From assembly GCA_038232515.1 (NCBI GenBank), contig JBBSHS010000015.1, positions 1-41,310 of the forward strand: a DNA stretch of 41,310 bases, read 5' to 3'. This document shows, piece after piece, positions 8,466 through 15,924 of the stretch. A program made the translations under genes and the position numbers. The DNA is from JBBSHS01 sp038232515 (GTDB lineage Bacteria; Actinomycetota; Acidimicrobiia; Acidimicrobiales; JAUJNH01). A model generated the notes under the pieces. That model was not told the DNA's origin. It did not search any database and was given only the letters and a program-made list of their open reading frames with translations. The first letter of the stretch is position 1. Every line of letters starts with the position of its first letter.

Positions 8466-9230
8466 TCAGGCCGGTGGCAGGTTGTCCCAGTTGATGATCT
8501 GGTGCTGGGCAGTCGCCAGAGCGGTCTTGCCGGCGCACACGTCGTTGCGAAGCCGGACCTCGATGCGGTCTTTGTCCAGGGCGCTGTCTGTGCCGGTCGT
8601 CGGCTCCGGCCAGAGATTGCTGAGATCGTCTGACCCACCCAGCTCGGCTGGGACGAGTAGGTCGATCACGTAGGACTTCGCCGGTGTGGGAATGCTGTAC
8701 TCGGCGAAGACGCGGGCTTGGAGGGCAGCGGGGACGGCGGGGTAGGCGGTCTCATAACCGGTCCGGCAAATGGTGGAGCGGATGGTGGCTGACGTCACCT
8801 TCGGGTCGGTCGCTCCGGGTGTGACCGACAGGTCGGGATGGCGGGGGTCAGGGGGAAGCGCCGAGCCGGGATCGCCGGGAACCCGGTAGGCCAGGGTCGT
8901 GCCCGTCTGCGGCACCTGAGCCGACGTGGTGCTGGGCCCCACCACGGTGGTGGTCGACCCTGAAGTGAGGCCGCTGTCCGTGGTGGCAGCCGTCCCCAAC
9001 GTGGTGCCTGCGCCGGCGGTGACCGACTTGTGGCTCTTGCCGCTGTTCATCGAACCGGCGACGAGGCCGATGGCGACGATGGCCACAAGGGCGCTGATCA
9101 CGACGAGGCGGATGTTGCGTCGCCGGGCCTGCGCCTTGGAGAGATGCCGGGTGAGCTTCGAGCGCTGCTCGACCGCGGACTGCGGTCGCCGCGGGCCATG
9201 ACGGGTCTTCCTCTTCTTCTTTGTGGCCAT
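8466..9230 (-). CDS. Membrane-anchored protein with an HNH-nuclease-like C-terminal domain
   Basis: 254 residues. The N-terminus is strongly basic (MATKKKRKTRHGPRRPQ), followed by one membrane helix at about residues 41-60. A Ser/Thr-rich linker leads to a C-terminal domain (about 165-254) outside the membrane. That domain has ICRTGYETAYPAV, then YVIDLLVPAELGGSDDLSNL, WPEP, a KDRIEVRL helix, VCAG and TAQHQI. This order resembles a widespread HNH-like domain whose members usually read DHLVPLELGGS followed by NLWPEP. Here the His is replaced by Leu, so nuclease activity is doubtful. That comparison is from memory of the family, not from a search. Confidence 0.65.
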   Translation of the reverse strand: MATKKKRKTRHGPRRPQSAVEQRSKLTRHLSKAQARRRNIRLVVISALVAIVAIGLVAGSMNSGKSHKSVTAGAGTTLGTAATTDSGLTSGSTTTVVGPSTTSAQVPQTGTTLAYRVPGDPGSALPPDPRHPDLSVTPGATDPKVTSATIRSTICRTGYETAYPAVPAALQARVFAEYSIPTPAKSYVIDLLVPAELGGSDDLSNLWPEPTTGTDSALDKDRIEVRLRNDVCAGKTALATAQHQIINWDNLPPA

Positions 9231-9422
9231 CCCCCACCCTCATCAGGAATGTCCATCATGCCCGGTCGGCCACGGCGATCTCCACAGCCCGTATGTAGCC
9301 GACCGCGTTGCGGCCTTGGTGGTCCCGACGGTCTGCGAGGAGTCGGATCCGCTCACGGCGCCACCAGCCGGCTCGGCCGCCACACTCGGCGCCGTTGCGA
9401 CGACGTCCTGTCCATTGCTCTG

Positions 9423-10800
9423 GTGCACGCCAGGCGTCGCGACGACGCTGATGGCGGCATTGACGCGAACGGGCAAACGGAGGCACGGGCGCAGGAGCTC
9501 ATGGGGACGCTGGCCGCTGCCGGCGTCCGGGCGGTGGCGCTGACGACGGTCGACAACGCCGGCGTGACCCGTGTGAAGGCGGTGCCCATCCACCGTCTGG
9601 AAGCGGCTGCCTCCTACGGCGTCGGGATGTCGCCGGTGTTCGACGTGTTCTGTGTCGACGACTCCATCACCTCCAGCCCCCACATCGGCGGCCCCGTGGG
9701 CGACCTGCGGCTGTTCCCTGACCTGGAGCGGGTTACGGCGCTGCACGCCATGCCCGGGTGGGCGTGGGCACCGGCGGACCGCTGGACCCAGGAAGGCGAG
9801 CGTCACCCCGGCTACCAGCGCAGCTTCGCCCGGGCCATGGCCGCCCGGGCCGCCGATGCCGGCCTCGGCCTCAGGATGGCGTTCGAGGTGGAGTGGTTCA
9901 TCGGGCGGGCTGACCGTGACGGCACCACGCCCGCCTGCCTCGGACCGGGGTGCGGCATGTCCAGGGTCATCGAGCTGTCGGCCTATCTGACCGACCTCCT
10001 GGCGGCGTTGGCCGCTCAAGGAGTCGAGGTCGACCAGATCCATCCCGAGTACGCCCCCGGCCAGCTGGAGCTCTCGACGGCGGCCGCCCATCCGGTGGCG
10101 GCGGCCGACCAGCTCGTGCTGGTGAAGCAGAGCATCCGCGCCGTCTCCCAGGCACACGGGCTGCGGGCCTCGTTCGCCCCCGTGGTGATGGCGGCCCAGG
10201 TCGGCAACGGCGGACACCTGCACGCCTCGGCGTGGTCGGGGGACCGCCAACGTGCTGGCCGGCGGCGACGGCCCCTATGGGGTGACGGCACGGGGCGAGG
10301 CGGTGCTGGCCGCCTTGCTGGACCATCTGCCCGCCCTGTGCGCCATCGGTTCGCCCGGCGTGATGAGCTACCTACGCCTGGTGCCCCACCGCTGGGCCGG
10401 CCCCTTCCGGTGCTGGGGTCGGGAGAACCGGGAGGCGGTGCTGCGCCTCGTCACCGGGACCCGGGGCTCGGAGCCGACGGCCGCCAACGCCGAGCTGAAG
10501 TGCTTCGACGCCGGCGCCAACCCCTACCTTGTGGTTGGGGCGGTGGCGGCCGTCGTCGTCGCCGCGAAGAGCGACGCTCGGCTTCCACCCGAGGTGACCG
10601 TCGACCCGGCGGCACTGGCTCCGGACGACCAGCCGGCGCGCCTGCCGGCCTCGTTGGGCGAGGCCATCACCGCGTTGGAACACGACACCCTGCTGGGCGA
10701 CGCCATGGGTGCCCCGCTGTTGGGCGCCTTCGTCGCCGTGAGGCGGGCGGAGCTGGAGCTCTTCGCCGACAAGACCGATGAAGACGTCGTGGCCGCCACC
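9423..10800 (+). pseudogene. Glutamine-synthetase-like gene, frameshifted and truncated
   Basis: The reading frame from 9423 (GTG; ATG at 9501 is an alternative) encodes a type I glutamine synthetase relative of the kind often paired with an amidohydrolase. It has VALTTVDNAGVTRVKAVP at the start, EVEWF in the catalytic core and QVGNGGHLHASAW as the metal and ATP-loop region. The frame breaks in a run of five G at 10238-10242. Removing one G restores the continuation SGTANVLAGGDGPYG, and the sequence then reads on through SYLRLVPHRWAGPF to AVRRAELELFADKT in the other frame. The C-terminal end of the domain runs without a stop into amidohydrolase sequence, so a deletion has joined the two genes. 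A sequencing error in the G-run is possible, but the later damage is not explained that way. Confidence 0.8.
10196..10280 (+). repeat. 85-bp segment copied into the tRNA-Ala island
   Basis: This part of the glutamine-synthetase relic matches 11996-12079 base for base except for the G-run, which has five G here and four there. The copy starts at a CCAGG present at both ends of the junction. Confidence 0.93.
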
Positions 10801-11352
10801 GCCGGGGTGAGCAGTGACGAGTTCGCCCCTGCCTACCTCGAACACCCGGTGCTTTTGCGCCTCACCCTGTGGGCGGGGGTCGACCTGGGCCTGCCCTCCA
10901 GGTGCACACCGGGTTCGGCGACCGCGACCTGAGCCTGCGCCGGTCCGATCCCAGCCTGCTCCAGCCCCTCCTGGCTGCCCTGGAACCAGCCGGTGCCCCC
11001 GTGATCCTGCTCCACGCCTACCCGTACCACCGCCAGGCGGGCGGGCTGGCGGCGGTACGGGTACGTGTACCTCAACGTCGGCCTGACCGTCGGCTAGGTG
11101 GGGGCCGCGGCCGAGGCCGTCCTGGCCGAGTGCCTGGAGCTGGCACCGTTCGCCAAGGTCCTGTTCTCCGCGGACGGCTACCGCCTGGCCGAGCTGTACC
11201 TGGTCGGGGCAGCCGGATTCCGCTGCAGCTTGGGCCGGCTGCTCGACCGCCGGGTCGGCGAGGGGGCGATGTCACTGGGCGACGCGGAGCGTGCCGCTCG
11301 GATGATCGGCGTCGAGAACGCCGAGCGCGTCTACCTGCGAGCCCAGACGTAG
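10801..11352 (+). pseudogene. Amidohydrolase remnant fused to the glutamine-synthetase relic
   Basis: From about 10830 the translation changes to the second half of a metal-dependent amidohydrolase of the type that accompanies glutamine-synthetase-like enzymes. Segments recognised are HPVLLRLTLWAGVDLGLP, then in another frame QVHTGFGDRDLSLRRSDP and VILLHAYPYHRQAGGLAAV. A third frame gives YGYVYLNVGLTVG, an in-frame TAG at 11095, and KVLFSADGYRLAELYLVGA to the end. So there are at least two frameshifts (near 10905 and 11055) and one stop codon. The N-terminal half with the first metal ligands is missing. The gene is dead. Confidence 0.82.
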
Positions 11353-11700
11353 GTCGTTGCCATCCGGGGCTCGCGGGACGGGCGCGGCACCCGACTCGCG
11401 TCACGTCCGACGTCGGCGACCAATGTTGCGCCAAGCGGGTCGTGTGCCAGCCGGTCTGGCTACCGACCCCGGCTCCTCAGCGCCGGTCATCGACCCGGCC
11501 AGTGTCGATGGACTGGGCGGCTCCGGTAGGATCGCCGAGGGCTTCTCGCCTTGGCCGCCTCAGCCAGGTTTCCCCATGGGAGGTGAATGTCCCTTTGCCC
11601 GAGAGTTGGTGACACGGCGGCACAAGGACGCGACACACCGAAGGAGGCGCCGATGCCTTTCTGGCCTGTCAGAGGTGGTTTTGGGTAAGCCGCAGATCGA
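11353..11700 (+). other. Intergenic region before tRNA-Ala with a possible 33-codon ORF
   Basis: A small frame at 11587-11688 starts with ATG preceded by GGGAGGTG and encodes 33 residues ending PFWPVRGGFG. An internal ATG at 11653 in the same frame has an even better RBS (AAGGAGG, 5 bp before). I do not recognise the product, and it may be the broken 5' end of a gene. TAGGAT at 11527-11532 could be a -10 box but has no good -35 partner. The rest looks non-coding. Confidence 0.35.
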
Positions 11701-11777
11701 GGGGACGTAGCTCAGCTGGCTAGAGCACCTGCTTTGCAAGCAGGGGGTCGTGGGTTCGAGTCCCATCGTCTCCACCA
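11701..11777 (+). tRNA. tRNA-Ala (anticodon TGC)
   Basis: Full cloverleaf: acceptor GGGGACG pairs with CGTCTCC, with the G3-U70 pair that marks alanine tRNAs. The D-arm is GCTC/GAGC, the anticodon stem CCTGC/GCAGG with loop TTTGCAA, and the T-arm GGGTTCGAGTCCC-like. The 3' CCA is encoded. The 3' half of this gene is copied at 13291-13339, so the tRNA has served as an integration site. Confidence 0.97.
11728..11775 (+). repeat. tRNA-Ala 3' half, putative left attachment site
   Basis: From the anticodon stem to the acceptor end, these 48 bp recur at 13291-13339 with only a few differences near the acceptor end. Tyrosine-recombinase elements commonly use exactly this part of a tRNA gene as core site, and the integrase-like relic lies immediately downstream. 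Confidence 0.8.
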
Positions 11778-11849
11778 CGAAGTCCTCGTCAGGCGTGGCG
11801 CAGTCGGTCGGAGGCATCGTCCCTTCGCCGTCTCGTGCCCACCGCCTGC

Positions 11850-12000
11850 CCACGAATGGCGGCTCTTGCCGGTCACTGGTGGGCACGGGCAGGTCATTGG
11901 CGAACCTCTCGAGGTAGCGGACGATCTCCACGTCTGGCCGTCGATGACGTGCTGGTACCGGAGTGCAGCCGCCGCCGAGGCGTGCCCGATGCGGGCCAGG
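11850..12000 (-). pseudogene. Tyrosine recombinase (phage-type integrase), C-terminal remnant
   Basis: On the minus strand LARIGHASAAAALRYQHV contains the GH-x-S and catalytic Tyr (LRYQH) signature of the last active-site segment of tyrosine recombinases. After DGQ the frame shifts (near 11932) and continues as DVEIVRYLERFANDLP, an ordinary C-terminal helix. Upstream of the segment, where the Arg/His catalytic part should be, the DNA is instead the 84-bp glutamine-synthetase copy. Only about 50 residues remain, pointing towards tRNA-Ala as expected for an integrase next to its attachment site. Confidence 0.72.
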
Positions 12001-12079
12001 TCGGCAACGGCGGACACCTGCACGCCTCGGCGTGGTCGGGGACCGCCAACGTGCTGGCCGGCGGCGACGGCCCCTATGG
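11996..12079 (+). repeat. 84-bp ectopic copy of the glutamine-synthetase segment
   Basis: Identical to 10196-10280 apart from four G instead of five at 12038-12041. The four-G form is the one that keeps the glutamine-synthetase reading frame, so this copy preserves the undamaged allele. On the minus strand the insert happens to read in frame into the integrase remnant. Confidence 0.93.
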
Positions 12080-12537
12080 CGGCTGCGACGGCAACTTCCC
12101 GGTCGGCTTCGAGCCTGGCGATGCGGGCGGTGAGCTCGGCGGCTCGTTCCACTGGCACTGCTCCATCAAACCTGGTTGAAGACTGGGGTTTCGACGAGCC
12201 GTCCTGGGTCGACTTAGAGGTGGCAAGCGACACTCGGACCGACCTGAGGCGCACCCCGACTGGCGCACGCCGTCGGTGACTGAATGAGCGGGGTTCGGCG
12301 CGTGAGTCGTGCTCAGCAACCGTGCCGGCTGTGGTCGTGGTTCCAAGGCGCGCCAAGCCGTCGACGCGTCGTCTCGACCAAGCCCCCGAGGTGGCTGCTC
12401 GGGGCGGATGTGATCGCCTCGACCCGATGAAGAACGATCTCGCCCTACGAGGTCGTGGCGCGTGCAGGCCGCATGGGGGCGCAGCCGCATCCGGCCAGCC
12501 GTTGATGCAGCAGATCCTTTCCGCAGGGGTATGAGGC
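12080..12537. other. Island filler DNA without a recognisable complete gene
   Basis: Minus-strand frames include a short charged helix (VERAAELTARIARLEADREV, about 12165-12085) that looks like a real coding scrap but has no recognised family. The remainder, to the sigma-factor tail, gives Arg/Ser-rich translations in all frames and no convincing gene. Confidence 0.5.
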
Positions 12538-12642
12538 TCAGCCGAGCAGGAGTTCACGGGCGTCCGCCCCCACGGACGGGTGACGGAGCTTGCACAGCGC
12601 CAGGGACTCAATCTGGCGAATGCGTTCACGGCTCAGCTGCAG
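12538..12642 (-). pseudogene. Sigma-70 factor region 4 tail
   Basis: The minus strand from 12642 reads LQLSRERIRQIESLALCKLR followed by HPSVGADARELLLG and a TGA at 12538-12540. SRERIRQIE is the DNA-recognition helix of region 4.2 of primary-type sigma factors, and the stop is where such proteins normally end. The sequence upstream of 12642 is unrelated, and a different 30-codon frame (12633-12725, minus, MELVTIIVDNYGNAFAFSVD start) overlaps the junction. This is a fragment joined to foreign DNA, not a gene. Confidence 0.78.
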
Positions 12643-12790
12643 TCGACGAGCTCGACACCCAGCTTGTCGACGGAGAATGCGAATGCGTTGCCGTAGTTGT
12701 CAACGATGATCGTGACGAGCTCCACGAACGCGCGCGGGGACGACCTCCCTCATATTGGCAACCGGCTGCGTCGCTGACGCCCGTCGTACT

Positions 12791-13042
12791 ATGGATGTCG
12801 TGAGCGCAGTCGATCCTGCCGGAGAAGGAACTCGTGGTGGCCGAGGATGGGAGCATCCCGGCCGATCAGCTCGAGCGCCTTGGCTCGGTCCTACCGCTAA
12901 TCTGCGTGTCGTCGACGCCAGCGCGTCCGGGCGCGAGACCACCGAAATCGCCGGTTCGCTGGCCGACTCCCCCGACGTCGTCTGGGAGGCGTTCCAAGCA
13001 GCCAGCCACCTGGCCCGACGGGACCTTGCTGGCTCTCCTTGA
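12791..13042 (+). pseudogene. VapB-like antitoxin, frameshifted
   Basis: Two frames combine to one antitoxin-like protein. The first reads LPEKELVVAEDGSIPADQLE and RLGS from about 12816; the second, from about 12893, reads ANLRVVDASASGRETTEIAG and SLADSPDVVWEAFQAASHLA, ending RRDLAGSP at TGA 13040-13042. The order (short N-terminal strand-rich DNA-binding part, Leu-Arg-Val-Val strand, acidic C-terminal helices) matches antitoxins encoded just before PIN toxins. The frame is broken near 12890 and perhaps also near 12815, where the ATG at 12791 leads into the wrong frame. Family assignment is by pattern, not search. Confidence 0.55.
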
Positions 13043-13225
13043 GGGTCGTCGCCGACTCGTACGCCGTCTACATCCAGGGTCATCTCGCCTTTCGACGGCT
13101 GCCAAGGACGCCCTCGCTGATGCTGAGGCCAGCAGGGCGTCGTGGTCTCCGTGGCCACGCTCGTTGACCTGTGGTGCGTACGTGCCCACCACGTGGACAC
13201 GGGCGGTCATGCAGCGGTCGTGACC
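13039..13225 (+). pseudogene. VapC-like PIN-domain toxin, broken
   Basis: A TTG overlapping the antitoxin stop starts LRVVADSYAVYIQGHL, with the first PIN aspartate in ADS. After a frameshift the reading continues as RLSTAAKDALADAEASRAS, and after another as VVVSVATLVDLWCVRAHHV. These are the usual successive segments of a VapC N-terminal half. The C-terminal half with the remaining acidic residues is absent; the DNA meets the tRNA copy about 65 bp later. The overlap of stop and start is typical of toxin-antitoxin pairs and supports the antitoxin call. Confidence 0.55.
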
Positions 13226-13255
13226 GTCAACATAAAGGGACGCTGACCAGCGCAT

Positions 13256-14833
13256 CTACCGACCGAGCCCACGTGGCTCGTCCTTCCGATCCTGCTTTGC
13301 AAGCAGGGGGTCGTGGGTTCGAGTTCCATCGTCTGCCCACGGCCCGATTTCTGGCGCGCCATCAAGCCGTCGGCCACCCTTGCCCTTCAGCGCATGGTTG
13401 CGGAGGCGTTCATGGTCGCCGGCGTCCAGTAGTTCAACCACATCGAAGACGGGTCGCCCGGCACCCTTCACGCTGCGCAGAGCGACGTAACCGGCGCTGC
13501 CCCGAACAGGTGCCTCGGTGGTCAACAGTACGAGCGGGAGGTCGCCCCGAGCCTCGTGCAGAACCGCAGCTTTTCCCAGCGTCTTCCACAGAGCATCTGC
13601 GCGGCGAAGCCCGCTGGGGCTGGAGGTGAAAGCTCCCGAAACGTCGAATGCCCATTCGCCGCCGACCTGATCCATGACGATGAAGGTCAGCTCGATTCCC
13701 AGGCCGGCGAGTTTGACGTCGTTGCGGATGTCGACGAATCCGCAAGTGGTGAGCAGGATGCCGGCAAGGTCCTTGGCTTGACGGCCCTTCCGCACGGCAC
13801 GAGCCAGGGGGTCCTGGCTGTCGTCATGGGACGGTACGGCCGGAAGTTGGACCCGGAGTGGTGTCGTCGCCAGAGCGCGGTGACGATGGAGCCGTTGGGC
13901 CTCGTCCGCCACGCGCTCCTTCGATCGTTCGACGTATGAGCGGTCGGTCTCGAAGCCGATGTAGCGGCGATTCGTGCGAAGCGCAGCAACCGCGGTGGTC
14001 CCCGACCCCATGAACGGATCGAGGACGACGTCGTCCTCGTAGGTGTAGAGGTCGATCAATCGCGTTGGTAATGCGACCGGGAAAGGAGCTGGATGGCCGA
14101 CTCGAGTGGCACTCTCGGGAGGTATCTCCCACAGGTCCGTGGTCGCCTCGAGGAACTCGTCACGCGAGATGGTCGCCGTGGACGGCAGGCCAAGGTTGTG
14201 ACGCTGCCCGGGCGTCAGCGCCCGCCCAAAGCGGGCCTTACTGGCGATCACGATCCGCTCGGTGACGTCGCGCAACACAGGATTGCCCGGTCGCTGGAAG
14301 CTCCCCCACGCGCACGAGCCACCAGCGGCGCGTCCCTTCCACCAGATGACCTCGCCTCGAAGAAGGAGGCCGAGGTCTTGAAGGACCTCAGCCACGTCTC
14401 CGGCGAGCGAGCGGAAAGGCCGTCTTCCCAGGTTGGCCACATTCACGGCGATGCGTCCGCCGGGCTCGAGTACCCGCCTGCACTCATCGAAGACGTCGTG
14501 GAGCAGTGCCAGGTATTCGAAATATGTGGCCGGCACACCGTTGTCCCCCAGGCTCTCCTCGTACTCTTTTCCTGCGAAGTAGGGAGGCGACGTGACCACC
14601 AGCGCCACCGAGCTCGACTCGACCTTGGACATGTCGCGGGAGTCGTGCTGGTAGACGATGTCCAACTGCCTCGGGCGCACCACGGTCGTGTCGCTCGACA
14701 GCTCTGGAGGGACGAACCGCTCATAGAAGGCGGACGCGTCGTGGCTTTCCCTTCGGGACGAGCCGAAGCGGGCCGTCGCCGTAGGACGTCGAACACGGCT
14801 ATGGAGGGGCTCTGGGAGCGCCGCGGCAGTCAT
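13256..14833 (-). CDS. DNA methyltransferase (N6/N4, beta-type order) with an unrecognised C-terminal domain
   Basis: Predicted 525 residues from ATG at 14833. TSPPYF (residues 81-86) is the catalytic motif IV, and DPFMGSGTTAVAAL (from residue 272) the AdoMet-binding motif I, in the IV-then-I order of beta-type enzymes. WWKGRAAGGSCAWGSF between them is typical of the target-recognition area. A C-terminal domain (about 352-490) has GIELTFIVMDQVGGEWAFDV and LRRADALWKTLGKAAVLHEA and is unusual for a plain methyltransferase; it may be a nuclease or recognition domain (inference). The last 27 or so residues (WADDGTRTHDPLLAKQ) are only the reverse reading of the tRNA-Ala copy, so the natural C-terminus has been replaced. 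No separate restriction gene is nearby. Confidence 0.82.
   Translation of the reverse strand: MTAAALPEPLHSRVRRPTATARFGSSRRESHDASAFYERFVPPELSSDTTVVRPRQLDIVYQHDSRDMSKVESSSVALVVTSPPYFAGKEYEESLGDNGVPATYFEYLALLHDVFDECRRVLEPGGRIAVNVANLGRRPFRSLAGDVAEVLQDLGLLLRGEVIWWKGRAAGGSCAWGSFQRPGNPVLRDVTERIVIASKARFGRALTPGQRHNLGLPSTATISRDEFLEATTDLWEIPPESATRVGHPAPFPVALPTRLIDLYTYEDDVVLDPFMGSGTTAVAALRTNRRYIGFETDRSYVERSKERVADEAQRLHRHRALATTPLRVQLPAVPSHDDSQDPLARAVRKGRQAKDLAGILLTTCGFVDIRNDVKLAGLGIELTFIVMDQVGGEWAFDVSGAFTSSPSGLRRADALWKTLGKAAVLHEARGDLPLVLLTTEAPVRGSAGYVALRSVKGAGRPVFDVVELLDAGDHERLRNHALKGKGGRRLDGAPEIGPWADDGTRTHDPLLAKQDRKDEPRGLGR
13291..13339 (+). repeat. Partial tRNA-Ala copy, putative right attachment site
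   Basis: Repeats the tRNA-Ala 3' half from the anticodon stem to the acceptor, with a C to T change in the T-stem and changes at the acceptor end. It lacks the 5' half, so it is not a functional tRNA. It forms the boundary between the VapBC relic and the DNA methyltransferase gene. Confidence 0.88.
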
Positions 14834-14974
14834 GACGCTGACTGCGTAGGTGGCCGGGGTGGTTTGTCGAACAGTCCTGGGTGGCCCACGACCTTGACCG
14901 TACAGATCGTCTGCAAACCAGTGGTGGATACAGCGCGCAGTAACCGGTGGACCACAGCTGGGCGTCGGCACCAG

Positions 14975-15820
14975 CTAACTGAAGACGACCGTCCGCTGAC
15001 CGACCACGAAGACCCGCCCCTCGGCATGGGCCTTTACGGCCCGGGACAGCACCAGCCGCTCGAGGTCCCGACCCACGATCAACATCTGGTCGGCGTCCTG
15101 GGAATGCGAGACACGGGCGACGTCCTGGTCGATTATGGGACCTTCGTCGAGGTCAGCCGTGACGTAGTGAGCCGTGGCCCCGATGAGCTTGACCCCTCGC
15201 TGCCAGGCCTGGTGGTAAGGCCTGGCTCCCTTGAAGCCCGGGAGGAACGAGTGGTGGATGTTGATGACCCGACCGGCCAGCTGCCGGCACAGGTCCTCGG
15301 AGAGCACCTGCATGTAGCGGGCCAGCACGACGGTGTCTATGTTGTTCTGGACCACGAGTTCGAGCAGGCGAGCCTCGGCTCGAGCCCTGGTGTCTGTGGT
15401 CACGGGCACATGCTCGAAGGCGATGGCGTGCCCGGTGACCGTGTCGCCCAGGTCTGGATGGTTGGAGACGACCACCGGGATGTCGATCGAGAGCTCCCCG
15501 GCCCGCCAGCGGTAGAGAAGGTCGACCAGGCAGTGGTCGTACTTCGAGACCATGACGAGGACCCGGCACCTGCGGTCTTCTCTGCGCACAGCCAGGTCGG
15601 CGCGCAGCGCCTCGGTCCTGGCCTGGAGCGCCAACGAGATTCCCTCTGCCTGCTCCATCGGTGTCTCGAAACGGGTGCGCATGCAGAACATCCCGGTGGC
15701 CTGGTCACCGAACTGGGCGTTCTCCAAGATGTTGGCGCCCAGCTCCAGCAGCCCCTCAGCGATGCCGGCGACGATCCCGGGCCGGTCGGGACACGACAGC
15801 GTCAGGATGTGGATGGCCAT
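14975..15820 (-). CDS. purU: Formyltetrahydrofolate deformylase
   Basis: Hydrolyses 10-formyl-tetrahydrofolate to formate and tetrahydrofolate, balancing one-carbon units and feeding purine synthesis. 281 residues, normal length. An N-terminal ACT domain (residues 1-75, LTLSCPDRPGIVAGIAEGL) is followed by a formyltransferase fold with NIHHSFLPGFKGARPYHQA (Asn187, His189) and the catalytic Asp in TADLDEGPIIDQD (near residue 225). ATG at 15820 gives the usual start; a GTG four codons upstream is possible. It stands alone on the minus strand between the methyltransferase and the broken GT2 gene. Confidence 0.95.
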   Translation of the reverse strand: MAIHILTLSCPDRPGIVAGIAEGLLELGANILENAQFGDQATGMFCMRTRFETPMEQAEGISLALQARTEALRADLAVRREDRRCRVLVMVSKYDHCLVDLLYRWRAGELSIDIPVVVSNHPDLGDTVTGHAIAFEHVPVTTDTRARAEARLLELVVQNNIDTVVLARYMQVLSEDLCRQLAGRVINIHHSFLPGFKGARPYHQAWQRGVKLIGATAHYVTADLDEGPIIDQDVARVSHSQDADQMLIVGRDLERLVLSRAVKAHAEGRVFVVGQRTVVFS

Positions 15821-15924
15821 GGGATCGCCCACTCTGCCGTGCCGACGGTCGACATGTCGGTATCGGGTGGAGCCGTTGGTCGACTACAGGCCCGGGCCTG
15901 CCGCACGGTCACGCCTTCACGCCT

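Noticed and set aside
11712..12629. Single minus-strand gene of about 300 codons across the island
   Set aside because: Its translation passes through the integrase scrap, the glutamine-synthetase copy and the tRNA; it is a patchwork, not one protein.
13285..13345. Second functional tRNA-Ala
   Set aside because: Only the 3' half is present; D-arm and 5' acceptor strand are missing.
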